Source of the DNA: an uncultured Synechococcus sp.
GTDB taxonomy: Bacteria > Cyanobacteriota > Cyanobacteriia > PCC-6307 > Cyanobiaceae
Direction of reading: 5' to 3'
Assembly: GCA_949373155.1 (NCBI GenBank)
Contig: CASICK010000004.1
Span: 1 to 64,000, forward strand
DNA length: 64,000 nucleotides
Under the pieces are notes generated by a model. The model saw only the letters and a program-made list of their open reading frames with translations, made no database searches and was not told the origin of the DNA. The position numbers were made by a program, and so were the translations under genes. Shown here in pieces: positions 17,804 to 27,262 of the stretch. The first letter of the stretch is position 1; each line of letters begins with the position of its first letter.

Positions 17804-18802
17804 TCATCTCAACAAACCGAGTGGATCTGCTTTGATCCCTTCCACTTCCCGTAGATATCTTGAAATCACGTCGTCTTGCCCATGAGTAACATAGACCTGC
17901 TTGGCCTCACTTTCTTTAATTGTTTTTATTAGACCGGGCCAATCAGCATGGTCACTTAGGACGAAGCCTCTTTCGTATCCTGCTCTTCGTTTCGCTCCTT
18001 TTACAGCCATCCATCCTGATGCGAATGCCGTTTGCGGTTCTTTAAATCGCTTCATCCAAGTGGATCGATATGCTGATGGGGGGGCAATGATTAATTTGCC
18101 TTTGAGAGGATCCTTGCGTTCTATTTCACTCACTGGGCGTGTTTTAGTCATGCTAATCCCTGCTTCACGATAGTGTCGTGTCACCGTTTCTACGGCTCCA
18201 TGCAGGAGAATTTCGTCATTGATGCCCAATCTATTGAGCTCAGCTAATATGCGTTGTGCTTTTCCAAAGGCATAGCAAAATAATAATGATGGATGTTCTT
18301 TTTCCTCTTTCCACCATTCATAAATCTCTTCTGCAATTTCTCGACCTGGCTTCCAGCGATAGATCGGCAAACCGAAGGTTGATTCGGTGACGAGTACATC
18401 GCATTTAACATTCTCAAATGGTGTGCAACTCGGATCATGGCATCGTTTGTAATCTCCCGTCACAAGCCATACTTCCCCTCTAATCTCGATGCGGATCTGG
18501 GCACTTCCTAAGACATGCCCCGCACTGTGAAACGACACCTTTGCCTCTCCTATCGTCAGTATTTCTCCATAGGCCACTGAGTGAAGGTTGATTTCTCTTC
18601 CAAGTCGTTGCCGTAAAACGCCTTCTGCTTGATTCACAGCCCAATACTCTCCACTGCCCGGTCGTGCATGATCTGCATGGGCATGAGTAATCAATGCCCG
18701 TTTCACTGGTCGCGATGGGTCAATCCAGGCGTCTGCGGCTGGGCAGTACAAGCCCTCGCTTCGTCGTTCAAGTACTGCCATATCAACATTTTGGCGAAGC
18801 AT
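17804..18802 (-). CDS. Ligase-associated DNA exonuclease (metallo-beta-lactamase fold)
   Basis: 332 residues. The metal-binding motif HAHADHARPG (about residues 40-49), SAGHVLGSAQIRIE, TGDYKRCHDPSCTPFE, and VLSDHADWPGL near the end mark the SNM1/PSO2-like beta-CASP nuclease group. A KAQRILAELNRLGI helix lies between. Met8 (18781) gives an N-terminus closer to the family (GLYCPAADAWIDP) and may be the true start. It is the first gene of the cassette, so the promoter should be in the 264-base gap 18803-19066. Confidence 0.9.
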   Translation of the reverse strand: MLRQNVDMAVLERRSEGLYCPAADAWIDPSRPVKRALITHAHADHARPGSGEYWAVNQAEGVLRQRLGREINLHSVAYGEILTIGEAKVSFHSAGHVLGSAQIRIEIRGEVWLVTGDYKRCHDPSCTPFENVKCDVLVTESTFGLPIYRWKPGREIAEEIYEWWKEEKEHPSLLFCYAFGKAQRILAELNRLGINDEILLHGAVETVTRHYREAGISMTKTRPVSEIERKDPLKGKLIIAPPSAYRSTWMKRFKEPQTAFASGWMAVKGAKRRAGYERGFVLSDHADWPGLIKTIKESEAKQVYVTHGQDDVISRYLREVEGIKADPLGLLR

Positions 18803-19066
18803 GACCTTTGATGTGGGCGCCCATATGCCATTGAGTCTTCTATTCAGCTGTGACCACTTTTTTAAATGGTCGTCACCACCCGTTCCATAGGTGTCATTGC
18901 TGTGTTCTTCGGTTCTTTTTGTTCGTTGGTTGAAGTCTTGGCCTCTACCAGAAATCGATCAGTTCAGGTGGATGCCCTTTTTTTACATGGAATCCTGACT
19001 TCATCAACTTTATAAATATTTTGATTAACTATCTTTTATTATTGTCATGAGTATTGATCGATGTTT

Positions 19067-20002
19067 TTACTTACTCATTTCAAGCATTCGCTGAATTGGA
19101 GCCAGTGCTTTGATTCTTAGATTTTCGTCCATCTCTATCTTTGGCTCAAGCGTCTCCAGACAATGCCATAGTTTTTCAAGGGTATTCATGCGCATGTATG
19201 GGCATGAATTGCAGCTACATCCGTCTAAGCCTGGTACATCGATAAAGGTTTTATGTGGAACCATTTTTTGCATTTGATGCAATATTCCTGGTTCGGTGAG
19301 CACAATAAAAGTAGTTGCAGGGCTCGATTGAGCATGAGCTAGAAGTTTGCTGGTTGAACCTATGAAGTCGGCAAGGTCAAGCATATTTTCCATGCATTCT
19401 GGATGAGCAATGACTTCTCCATCGGGGTGCTGAAGCTTCAGTTTCAGCAACGCCTCTTCGCTGAATGTTTCATGAACTATGCAGCGTCCAGGCCACAATG
19501 TGAGCTCACGTCCACTTTGCTTTTGGACCCAACGTCCCAAGTTTTGATCTGGTGCAAATAAAATGGGTTGATCAGGAGGAAGCTGATTAACAAGGTCAAC
19601 CGCATTACTGCTGGTGCAGATTAAGTCACTTTGCGCTTTTACTGCTGCAGTGCAATTGATATAACTTACAACAAAATGCTCTGGATGGTTGGCTTTGAAT
19701 GCTTCAAATTCATCGGCTGGACAATCATCTGCTAGTGAACATCCTGCTTCATCATCAGGTAATAGAACTATTTTTTCGGGACTTAAAATTTTTGCTGTCT
19801 CTGCCATGAAATGTACGCCGCAAAAAACGATCACATCTGCATCTGTACTGGCTGCTTTACGTGAGAGCTCTAAGGAATCACCGATAAAATCAGCAATATC
19901 TTGTATTTGTGGCTCCTGGTAATAGTGCGCCAAAACGATGGCGTTGCGATCCCTTCGAAGCTGGTTGATTGCGCTCACGAGATCGCTGGGAACGTCTTTC
20001 AT
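19067..20002 (-). CDS. nadA: Quinolinate synthase A
   Basis: 311 residues. NadA condenses iminoaspartate with dihydroxyacetone phosphate to quinolinate in NAD synthesis, using a [4Fe-4S] cluster. Expected motifs are present: [43 protein letters not shown] [18 protein letters not shown], and the C-terminal [17 protein letters not shown] supplying cluster Cys. Length is normal. It is transcribed away from the metallophosphatase gene, with about 93 bases for both promoters. Confidence 0.96.
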   Translation of the reverse strand: MKDVPSDLVSAINQLRRDRNAIVLAHYYQEPQIQDIADFIGDSLELSRKAASTDADVIVFCGVHFMAETAKILSPEKIVLLPDDEAGCSLADDCPADEFEAFKANHPEHFVVSYINCTAAVKAQSDLICTSSNAVDLVNQLPPDQPILFAPDQNLGRWVQKQSGRELTLWPGRCIVHETFSEEALLKLKLQHPDGEVIAHPECMENMLDLADFIGSTSKLLAHAQSSPATTFIVLTEPGILHQMQKMVPHKTFIDVPGLDGCSCNSCPYMRMNTLEKLWHCLETLEPKIEMDENLRIKALAPIQRMLEMSK

Positions 20003-20095
20003 GTTCCTGATCCCCAGATCTGTCTCAGTTTGTTTTCAGACATTCTGGCCACATCGGGCAGGATGTTCAAAGCTTAGGCACCACTCCTGACCAGA

Positions 20096-20953
20096 TTGCG
20101 CCTCGCCATAGCCGGAGACCTTCACGGTGACTGGACCTGTAACGACGAACAGCTGCTCGAGCAGCTACGGCCTGATGCTCTGTTGTTTGTGGGCGACTTG
20201 AGTGATGGTGATTTGCGCTTAGTGAAAGCAATCACGCGCTTGAAGCTCCCCTGTGCCGTCATCCTTGGTAATCACGACCGAGGCAGAGATCGCAGTGGTG
20301 AACGACTGCGACAGCAGCTTTCAATGCTGGGGGATCTCGACTGCTCCTGGAAGTTGCGCAATTGGTCGTCTCCAGCAGTTGCCATCGTTGGCGGCCGCCC
20401 ATGCAGTTCTGGGGGTGGTTTTCATCTCACTGAAGCGGTCCAAAGTGTTTTCGGCCCTGTTACGGAACAGGAGTCGGTTGATCGGATCGTTCAGGCGGCG
20501 TCAGATGCTCCCGCGGACTGGCCACTCGTGCTTCTCGCCCACAGCGGTCCTACTGGTCTTGGATCTGATGCGTCCAGTATTTGTGGGCGGGATTGGAAGC
20601 ATCCCCACATCGACTGGGGGGATCGAGATCTTGCGATCGCTGTTGAGACCCTGCGCCGCCGTAGACCCGCTGACCTTGTGGTGTTTGGCCATATGCATCA
20701 CAACCTCAGAGGAGGGAAGGGAGAACGGATGACATTCCATCGCGATCGTTATGGCACTGCCTATGTCAATGCCGCCTGCGTTCCCCGTTCCGGTTCAGAC
20801 GAATCTGGGCAAACCTTGATTCATTTCACTTGGGTTGAATTTGAAGGTTGTCATCTCAGCCTTGTCAGTCATCGCTGGTTCCATCCGACTGGAACGCTCG
20901 CCTACGAACAAACGTTGTTGCGGCAGCCCAGTGAAAGCCCAACGCCATGCTGA
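20096..20953 (+). CDS. Metallophosphoesterase family protein (TIGR04168-type)
   Basis: 285 residues from a TTG start (RLAIAGDLHGDW), chosen because the first metallophosphatase motif GDLHGDW begins at residue 7. Others are VGDLSDGD, LGNHDRG, LLAHSGPTGLG, and FGHMHHNLRGG, giving a complete binuclear-metal site. The family is cyanobacterial and of unknown substrate. It overlaps the next gene by seven bases. It is not the ligase-associated PdeM protein, which is shorter and lies within its cassette. Confidence 0.85.
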   Translation: MRLAIAGDLHGDWTCNDEQLLEQLRPDALLFVGDLSDGDLRLVKAITRLKLPCAVILGNHDRGRDRSGERLRQQLSMLGDLDCSWKLRNWSSPAVAIVGGRPCSSGGGFHLTEAVQSVFGPVTEQESVDRIVQAASDAPADWPLVLLAHSGPTGLGSDASSICGRDWKHPHIDWGDRDLAIAVETLRRRRPADLVVFGHMHHNLRGGKGERMTFHRDRYGTAYVNAACVPRSGSDESGQTLIHFTWVEFEGCHLSLVSHRWFHPTGTLAYEQTLLRQPSESPTPC

Positions 20954-22041
20954 TCTATGTCTGCCTAAGCAGTCACGGTTTTGGGCACGCTGCACGACAA
21001 GCCACTGTTTTGTGCGCTTTGCACCGCATCAAGCCTTCATGGAGGCTTGTGGTCAGTTCCCTGGTCTCTGCTGATTTTCTCAAGCTGGTCTGCGCTGCTG
21101 TGCCCATAGAGCAACGTTTCGTTGGTTGGGATGTAGGAATGATCCAAGCCGATGCGCTCGGCGTTGATCAAGGGAGAACCTTGGAGTCCCTAAAGGCTCT
21201 GGATACTGCTCTGCCACAACGTCTCGATCAAGAGGCTGCCTGGCTTGCTGAGCAGAACACTCCAATTCTCGTTGTTGGTGACATCCCACCAGCAGCAGCA
21301 GTTCTGGCCGAACGGCTGGGCGCTCCCTTGGTTTGGATGGGCAATTTCGGTTGGGATGATATTTACGAACCCCTTGGTGGACGATTCACCGAATATGCAG
21401 CAGCTGCACGCGCTCAATACCGGCATGGTGAGCTGTTGTTGCGCTGTCCTTTTTCACTTGCGATGCACTGGGGGTTAAACGAGCAGCAGATAGGTCTCAC
21501 CGTGTCTGCCTTGCGCGAGCTTCCTGCCCTATTGCGTCAACACCTGGAACAAATTCAACGGCCTCTGGTGCTTGTTGGCTTTGGGGGCCTTGGTGTCGCA
21601 ATCAACCCTGCCTTATTTCGTCTCTGGCCCCATCATCATTTTCTGATGCCTGCCCCCGTGACTCCTCGCCTTCTTCCCAACTTTGAATCTGAGCCCAATA
21701 TCACTCTTTTGCCTGAAAGCGTGCGTCCTTTTGACGTTATGCCTTTCTGTAAACGGCACCTAGGCAAGCCTGGTTACAGCACTTTTTGTGAAGCCTTAAG
21801 CCAAGACCTAGGCATGCATGTCGTGGAGCGCGATGGCTTCGCTGAGGCTTCAGTTCTTATGGATGGCCTGCGTCTGTATGGACAACACAGAATTCTTAGT
21901 CGCTATGCATTGAATCAAGGGGAATGGGAGCTGGATCAACAACTTGTCGATGCAATCCGCCCGATTGCTTCAAAACAAGGTGCGGAAGAGGCAGCAAAGG
22001 CTTTGGTGACGGTGGCATCAAACACAGTTCAGCATGACTGA
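20947..22041 (+). CDS. Glycosyltransferase-like protein (GT-B fold)
   Basis: 364 residues starting ATG 20947, overlapping the metallophosphatase end by seven bases. The N-terminal CLSSHGFGHAARQATVLCAL is the GHxxR loop of UDP-dependent glycosyltransferases such as those fused to L-arabinokinase. VVGDIPPAAAVLAERLGAPLV and MGNFGWDDIY follow. The C-terminal half has LVGFGGLGV and CKRHLGKPGYSTFCEAL, corresponding to the donor-binding GKPGYG region. Substrate is unknown; the product may be a glycolipid or nucleotide-sugar derivative. Confidence 0.75.
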   Translation: MLIYVCLSSHGFGHAARQATVLCALHRIKPSWRLVVSSLVSADFLKLVCAAVPIEQRFVGWDVGMIQADALGVDQGRTLESLKALDTALPQRLDQEAAWLAEQNTPILVVGDIPPAAAVLAERLGAPLVWMGNFGWDDIYEPLGGRFTEYAAAARAQYRHGELLLRCPFSLAMHWGLNEQQIGLTVSALRELPALLRQHLEQIQRPLVLVGFGGLGVAINPALFRLWPHHHFLMPAPVTPRLLPNFESEPNITLLPESVRPFDVMPFCKRHLGKPGYSTFCEALSQDLGMHVVERDGFAEASVLMDGLRLYGQHRILSRYALNQGEWELDQQLVDAIRPIASKQGAEEAAKALVTVASNTVQHD

Positions 22042-22067
22042 TCGCTGCAATTACTTTTATTTATCTC

Positions 22068-22094
22068 AGCCGAGAGGGTTGGCCCTCTCTGGCT
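22068..22094 (+). terminator. Hairpin after the glycosyltransferase-like gene
   Basis: AGCC-GAGAGGG, loop TTGG, CCCTCTC-T-GGCT form an 11-base-pair stem with one bulged T, beginning 27 bases after the stop. It has only TTTGG behind it, so it is a weak or Rho-assisted terminator rather than a canonical one. Confidence 0.55.
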
Positions 22095-22305
22095 TTGGCG
22101 CAATATGTGTCTCATTTAAGTCTTGCCAGCTCTTAGTGACAATGACTCGTCTGGCACAACAGCTCTTGGGCTACTCGAGCCCGTTCGTCAAAGTTCCGCA
22201 GTTGAGCGCGATATGTTCAATTTCGTTTTTATCAAATATTTCGAGTGCCGCCTCATTGCGGTCTGTTGATCTCCTTCTCCGGTCAATCTTTCTTCTTTGC
22301 TACGT

Positions 22306-23046
22306 ATGACTTTTCTTGCGAATCCCTTCTGTCGCCTGCTTCCAGCGGCTCTCGCAAGTTTTGCTCCATTCTTAATCAGTTCTCAGTCAGCAGAAGCGGC
22401 TGTGGCTGCAATGCCAACGCTAGTAACCTCTCGCTCGGGACTCATCACTTCAACAGATCAGTCTGTTAGTGCCCTTCCCTACATCATTACCCCAGAACGG
22501 CGGGCTCTTCTCAATACGATCCGCTTCGCGGAAGGAACCTGGAAGAACGGTCACGATGTTGGTTATCGCGTGATGTTTGGCGGGAGTCTGATGGGGTCGA
22601 TGGATCGTCATCCCGATCGTGTTATCTATTCCTCTCGTTATGCAAGTGCAGCGGCAGGTGCCTATCAGTTCATGCCGTTCACCTGGGATCTGGTAAAGCG
22701 CAGCTTGGGAGTTAGGGGTTTTGGACCTGAAGTTCAGGATCAAGGTGCCCTGTTCCTCGTCCAAAGACGCAAAGCTCTTCGGCTTACAGATGTTGGTGTG
22801 ATGACACCTCAACTCGCTGCAAAACTTGCTCCTGAGTGGGCCTCTTTCCCCACGCTTCGCGGCCGTAGTTACTACGGCCAGCCCGTTAAACGCTTCGTCA
22901 ATCTTCAATCGTTTTACAAAGTCAATTTGAGCCAGCTGCGTCAGATCAGAGATCAGCGGCAGGAAGCTCTCAGTGGAGACGCTGGCAGCAAGGGCCCTAA
23001 AGCACCTGTTTGCACCGGACCCAAGATTCTTTGTGGCATGCCCTGA
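22306..23046 (+). CDS. Secreted GH104/lambda-endolysin-like lysozyme
   Basis: About 246 residues. A signal peptide is evident (MTFLANPFCRLLPAALASFA... ending SAEA). The mature part carries the lambda-lysozyme/GH104 pattern: ALLNTIRFAEGTWKN with catalytic Glu, VGYRVMFGGSLM, SSRYASAAAGAYQFMPFTWD, VQDQGALFLVQR, and EWASFPTLRG...YYGQP. Phage proteins of this family cleave peptidoglycan; secreted cyanobacterial copies may act in wall turnover. ATG 22306 is preferred over TTG 22297. It is preceded by a 264-base gap with no gene. Confidence 0.85.
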   Translation: MTFLANPFCRLLPAALASFAPFLISSQSAEAAVAAMPTLVTSRSGLITSTDQSVSALPYIITPERRALLNTIRFAEGTWKNGHDVGYRVMFGGSLMGSMDRHPDRVIYSSRYASAAAGAYQFMPFTWDLVKRSLGVRGFGPEVQDQGALFLVQRRKALRLTDVGVMTPQLAAKLAPEWASFPTLRGRSYYGQPVKRFVNLQSFYKVNLSQLRQIRDQRQEALSGDAGSKGPKAPVCTGPKILCGMP

Positions 23047-23072
23047 TCTAAACCTTGGCGGTTATGACCAAA

Positions 23073-23882
23073 TTATTCGTCAGTCTCTTTTGCCAATTTC
23101 CGACCAACGATCGCCTGGGCGATGAGATAAGCACCCACCATGCCGCCAACAAATCCCATCCCGTTCCGAACAAGCGGTAGGAGATCGCTTGTTCGTGTCA
23201 CCACTGGTGCGATGCCAAACACGCCAAACAACATCACCCATAGGGGTGACAACAGGAGCACCCAAGCCCAGGCGATACGTTCACCTTCTTTGCGCGGATA
23301 GGCTGCAAATCCGGCGATTAAGCCACCGAGCACTGAAGTGGCCAGTGTTAAGAGCCATTGTTCCTTTGGCAAACCGGGAACAAACTGACACCCGCCTCGA
23401 TCCAAGCAAAGTTCTACGGCTCCGATCGTTGCCAACAGAGAGCCATCCTCACCATTGTCGCGGACATAAAACTGATTTCCATAGCGCGTTTGCAGCTCCA
23501 CCCACCAGGTGCGAGGCATTAAGGCAAAGAAGGCATCGCCCACGTTGAAATTGAGCAGATTCCCACCGCGAGGATCTCCAATAATCAACAAACTCCGCTC
23601 ATCGAGGCCCCAAAAGTCTTTAACGGCGAGTCCAGGAGTCTTTTCATACTGAGTGAGAACTCTCAGTTTCCATCCACTGCGCTGTTCAAAAGCATCAAGT
23701 GACGTTTCCAGCTCCTTGAGTTGATTGTCACTGAAGGCTCGAGCCAGATCGATCACCGGCGTTGGATGGTCAGGAAGTAGCTCTGGGTTGTCGATCGCCT
23801 GCACAGGACTTGCAAGGAGGAGCAACAGAAATAAGCTGAACAACGGGAACAAGAATCGTGTGAAGCGCGGTTGTGTTCCCAT
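23073..23882 (-). CDS. TPM-domain thylakoid protein, Psb32/TLP18.3-like
   Basis: 269 residues. A signal peptide (LFSLFLLLLLASPVQA) is followed by a TPM phosphatase-like domain (about residues 40-170): VIDLARAFSDNQLKELETSL, LRVLTQYEKTPG, SLLIIGDPRGGNLLNF. Two or three C-terminal membrane helices follow (WLLTLATSVLGGLIAGFAAY, WAWVLLLSPLWVMLFGVFGI). Psb32-like proteins assist PSII repair and assembly. The gene is divergent from the MidA-like gene, whose start lies about 30 bases away. Confidence 0.85.
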   Translation of the reverse strand: MGTQPRFTRFLFPLFSLFLLLLLASPVQAIDNPELLPDHPTPVIDLARAFSDNQLKELETSLDAFEQRSGWKLRVLTQYEKTPGLAVKDFWGLDERSLLIIGDPRGGNLLNFNVGDAFFALMPRTWWVELQTRYGNQFYVRDNGEDGSLLATIGAVELCLDRGGCQFVPGLPKEQWLLTLATSVLGGLIAGFAAYPRKEGERIAWAWVLLLSPLWVMLFGVFGIAPVVTRTSDLLPLVRNGMGFVGGMVGAYLIAQAIVGRKLAKETDE

Positions 23883-23912
23883 AGCTCTGTCGCATTACAG
23901 GCATTCTCCTCA

Positions 23913-25142
23913 ATGACAGGCCCTGCTGCGTCTTGCCCTTTATGGCTTCAACAGCGTTTTGAGCAATCAGGAGGTTCCGTCCCCTTCTCCCAGTTCATGG
24001 CCTGGGCTTTGCATGACCCTGATCATGGGGCCTATGGCAGTGGCCAACTAAAGATTGGGAAGGGAGGAGATTTTGTAACGTCAGCCACCCTGGGTCCTGA
24101 TTTTTCAGCCTTGATGGGTTGTCAGCTTGTCCAGTGGCTTCGAATCCTTGCCCTGAATCACCCAACACAAACTCTCTCAATCGTTGAAGTTGGGCCTGGC
24201 GAAGCAGAGTTGAGTTGTGATCTCATCGATCATTTAGCCGAGCAGCTTCCCGACCTGATCCATCGTCTTGAGCTGGTTTTGGTGGAGGCCAATCCAGGAA
24301 TGGAGCAGCGTCAACGCAAACGATTAGAGCAGCACCAGAGCTCACGTGATTCCCAACAACTTCTTCCACACCGCTGGTCCTCCTTGTCGGATCTCAAGAC
24401 CAGCCCTGTGATGGGTGTGTTGATAGCTCATGAGGTCCTCGATGCCTTTCCGGTGGAGCGCCTTGAATTGAATGATGGACGGCTTCGTCGTCAAACCGTT
24501 CAATTGAAACAGGGAAGCGATGGCGATAAAACTCTGCACTGGAGTACAGAGCCCATCCCTGAAGCGCTTCAAGAGCGCATGGACGCAACGTTGTTGGCAA
24601 CACAGATTGCCTTGCCTCCACAGGATGCTGAAGAGGGTTGGACAACGGAATGGCATGACGAATGCGCCAATTGGTTCTCAGAAGCGTTTGAGGCGTTAAT
24701 CGCGGGCCACCTCCTTGTTGTTGACTACGCCCTCGATGCTCATCGCTACTACTCCGCTTCACGTAGGGAGGGGACCCTCATGGGCTATCGAAACCAACGG
24801 GCAAGTCAAAACGTCCTGATGGATGCTGGCAAACAAGACCTCACGGCCCATCTCTGTCTTGAGACCATCGTCCAGCAGGCCACAACCAAGGGTTGGACCC
24901 TGGAGGGTCAATGCCGCCAGGGTGAGGCTCTACTCGCCTTAGGCCTTGCTAAGCGCTTCAGCAGCCTTCAACAGCTTTCGGGCCACCAACTCGCCGAGGT
25001 GCTGCAACGTCGTGAAGCACTCTTGCGTCTCGTGGATCCTGCCTGCCTTGGCGAATTCCGCTGGCTGTCGTTCCTGCGAAATGCCCCGTTGATACCCAAC
25101 TCAGGAACAGGAGAGCGGAGTCAATTCCTTCAAGAGCCTTGA
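23913..25142 (+). CDS. MidA/NDUFAF7-like SAM-dependent methyltransferase
   Basis: About 409 residues. PFSQFMAWALHDPDHGAYGS and GDFVTSATLGPDFSALMG are hallmarks of the DUF185/NDUFAF7 family. VEVGPGEAELSCDL is the SAM loop, LLIAHEVLDAFPVERLE the next motif, and VVDYALDAHRYYSASRREGT the conserved C-terminal block. The mitochondrial homologue methylates an Arg of complex I; in cyanobacteria an NDH-1 target is plausible but inferred. A longer start at 23871 lies within the divergent gene, so ATG 23913 is used. Confidence 0.9.
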   Translation: MTGPAASCPLWLQQRFEQSGGSVPFSQFMAWALHDPDHGAYGSGQLKIGKGGDFVTSATLGPDFSALMGCQLVQWLRILALNHPTQTLSIVEVGPGEAELSCDLIDHLAEQLPDLIHRLELVLVEANPGMEQRQRKRLEQHQSSRDSQQLLPHRWSSLSDLKTSPVMGVLIAHEVLDAFPVERLELNDGRLRRQTVQLKQGSDGDKTLHWSTEPIPEALQERMDATLLATQIALPPQDAEEGWTTEWHDECANWFSEAFEALIAGHLLVVDYALDAHRYYSASRREGTLMGYRNQRASQNVLMDAGKQDLTAHLCLETIVQQATTKGWTLEGQCRQGEALLALGLAKRFSSLQQLSGHQLAEVLQRREALLRLVDPACLGEFRWLSFLRNAPLIPNSGTGERSQFLQEP

Positions 25143-25154
25143 GGCCTGCAAGCA

Positions 25155-26288
25155 TCAACGCATCGATGCCAGGCAGGCTGTGATTTCATCACTGCTCACG
25201 TCATCCACGATCGAGACAGCACCGATGCCTGACGGCAACACGAAGCGAAGACGACCATTGCGCACTTTCTTGTCGCCTTGAAGCGTGCTTAAAACCAGAT
25301 CTGGATCGAGATCAGGCCATTGGCTGGGCAAACCAGCATTTTCAATCAAACGTTTCTGACGTTCAGCATCGGATTGGTGCATAACACCGCGCTGCACGGC
25401 AAGTGAAGCCACCGCCACCATGCCAATCGCAACCGCCTCGCCATGGAGCCAGGTGCCGTATCCGGTGAGCGTTTCGACCACATGGCCAAACGTATGGCCG
25501 TAATTGAGGATGGCCCTTTGACCACCTTCTTTTTCATCAGCAGCGACGATGAGTGCTTTGGCTTGCGCAGATCGTTCGAGCAATGTTTCCAACAGCTCGG
25601 TTGAAATTGAGAGAGGGTCGTCAAAGCCGGCGGATCGCTCGAGTAAGTCGAACAAATCCGTATCTCCGATCATTCCGTATTTGATCACCTCAGCCAGACC
25701 AGCCCTAAATTCCCGCACGGGAAGGGTATGAAGCGTGTCTGGATCAATCATCACCAGCCGCGGCTGGTGAAAAGCGCCGATCAGATTCTTACCGCCTGGA
25801 TGATTCACACCAGTCTTTCCGCCAATTGCGGCATCCACCATGGCCAATAGCGTTGTTGGCACCTGCACCACTCCGATTCCACGCAGCCAGCAAGAGGCGG
25901 CAAACCCAGTCATGTCGCCAACAACCCCACCACCCAAAGCGAGCATCAGTGATTGACGCTCTAACCCTTTTTGTTTGGCAGCATCAAGAATCGTGCTGAA
26001 GGTGTTGAGTGTCTTCTGTTCTTCACCTGCGGCAATCGTTAGCAAACTGGATTGAAATCCCGCCTGTTCAAGGCTGGAAAGACAACGGCCTCCGTAGGGC
26101 GAAGCCACATCTGCATTGCTGACCACCAGAATTTTGGTGTTCGGGCGAATGCCGATTCGAAGCAATTCAGGTCCGAGATGATCTAAACCGCCGGAATTGA
26201 TCACGACGTCATAAGGATGGTTTTCGAGCGCAACGCTGATACGTCTTACAGCTACCGCTGATGTTGAGCTCGGTTGGGATTTGGTCAT
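25155..26288 (-). CDS. aroB: 3-dehydroquinate synthase
   Basis: About 377 residues. AroB converts DAHP to 3-dehydroquinate, step two of the shikimate pathway. [59 protein letters not shown] and [11 protein letters not shown] hold the NAD and zinc sites. The chosen ATG 26288 ([10 protein letters not shown]) avoids the GC-poor extension overlapping the opposite gene. It converges with the MidA-like gene with 12 bases between stops. Confidence 0.97.
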   Translation of the reverse strand: MTKSQPSSTSAVAVRRISVALENHPYDVVINSGGLDHLGPELLRIGIRPNTKILVVSNADVASPYGGRCLSSLEQAGFQSSLLTIAAGEEQKTLNTFSTILDAAKQKGLERQSLMLALGGGVVGDMTGFAASCWLRGIGVVQVPTTLLAMVDAAIGGKTGVNHPGGKNLIGAFHQPRLVMIDPDTLHTLPVREFRAGLAEVIKYGMIGDTDLFDLLERSAGFDDPLSISTELLETLLERSAQAKALIVAADEKEGGQRAILNYGHTFGHVVETLTGYGTWLHGEAVAIGMVAVASLAVQRGVMHQSDAERQKRLIENAGLPSQWPDLDPDLVLSTLQGDKKVRNGRLRFVLPSGIGAVSIVDDVSSDEITACLASMR

Positions 26289-26338
26289 GCCGCCCGCTGT
26301 GACGGATCTATTCTCCTTCAAACCCCCTAGCGCTGGTG

Positions 26339-27235
26339 ATGGCCCTGCCTTCAACGTCCAAACAGCGTTCCACGCTCATTGCTTGGGGGTTTTTAGCTCC
26401 TGCATTGATTCTTCTAAGCCTTTCCGTATTGGTGCCGGCATTGATGGCGCTGGTGATTAGTTTCACGCAAACAGGTCTAGATGTCACCGAGCCACTGAAA
26501 TTTATTGGCTTAACCAATTTTCAGAGACTTCTTGGCGATCCAATGTTTTACCAGGTGCTTGGCACCACCTTGATTTACTTATTTGGAGTTGTTCCACCCA
26601 TTGTGATCGGCGCCCTAACTCTGGCGGTTCTTGTTAATCGAATCCTTCCAGGTGTGCACATCCTTCGCGCTGCTTTTTATACGCCAGTTTTGGTGTCGAT
26701 CGTTGTAGCTTCTATCGCCTTTCGATGGCTCTATGCCGAAAACGGTTTAATTAACGGTTGGCTTGGTGCCTTGATTGGTCAAGGATTCATCCCCGTCGAT
26801 TTTTTAACCAATCCGTTTTTAGCCCTTCCCTCTGTGATGGTCGTCACCCTATGGAAAGGTTTGGGCTACTACATGGTGATTTTCCTGGGAGGACTACAAG
26901 GCATCCCAACAGAGCTTTATGAAGCTGCCGAGCTGGATGGAAGTGAGGGCTGGAGAAAGCATGTGGACATCACGTTGCCATTGCTGCGTCCGTACGTCAC
27001 CTTGGTAGCCGTGATCTCCGCGATTGCTGCAACCAAGGTGTTTGAGGAGGTGTTTCTGATGACACAGGGTGGCCCTGCAGACTCCACTCGCACCCTCGTT
27101 TATTACGTCTATGACCAGGCTTTCGCAGAACTAGAAATCAGCTACGCCTGCACGGTTGGCCTCGCGCTTTTCCTACTGGTGTTATTGCTTACAGCCATTC
27201 GACTTGCGTTCGGAGCAGAACGAAACCTGATTTAA
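26339..27235 (+). CDS. Orphan sugar ABC transporter permease (MalF/UgpA type)
   Basis: About 298 residues and six membrane helices. The EAA loop is well conserved: [27 protein letters not shown] (about residues 200-225). [25 protein letters not shown] in the first periplasmic loop is typical of MalF/UgpA permeases. No partner permease, ATPase or binding protein adjoins it; its neighbours are aroB (divergent) and purK (28 bases downstream). The second permease must be encoded elsewhere. Glucosylglycerol permeases occur at 49-51 kb but form their own pair. Confidence 0.85.
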   Translation: MALPSTSKQRSTLIAWGFLAPALILLSLSVLVPALMALVISFTQTGLDVTEPLKFIGLTNFQRLLGDPMFYQVLGTTLIYLFGVVPPIVIGALTLAVLVNRILPGVHILRAAFYTPVLVSIVVASIAFRWLYAENGLINGWLGALIGQGFIPVDFLTNPFLALPSVMVVTLWKGLGYYMVIFLGGLQGIPTELYEAAELDGSEGWRKHVDITLPLLRPYVTLVAVISAIAATKVFEEVFLMTQGGPADSTRTLVYYVYDQAFAELEISYACTVGLALFLLVLLLTAIRLAFGAERNLI

Positions 27236-27262
27236 GGCTGGCATCGTTGCTAAAAGGAGAGA

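Noticed and set aside
18803..18961. Upstream in-frame extension of the exonuclease
   Set aside because: The frame is open back to a TGA but has no start codon before 18802.
22034..22309. Frame after the glycosyltransferase-like gene
   Set aside because: It runs through a terminator hairpin and into the lysozyme signal peptide in another frame.
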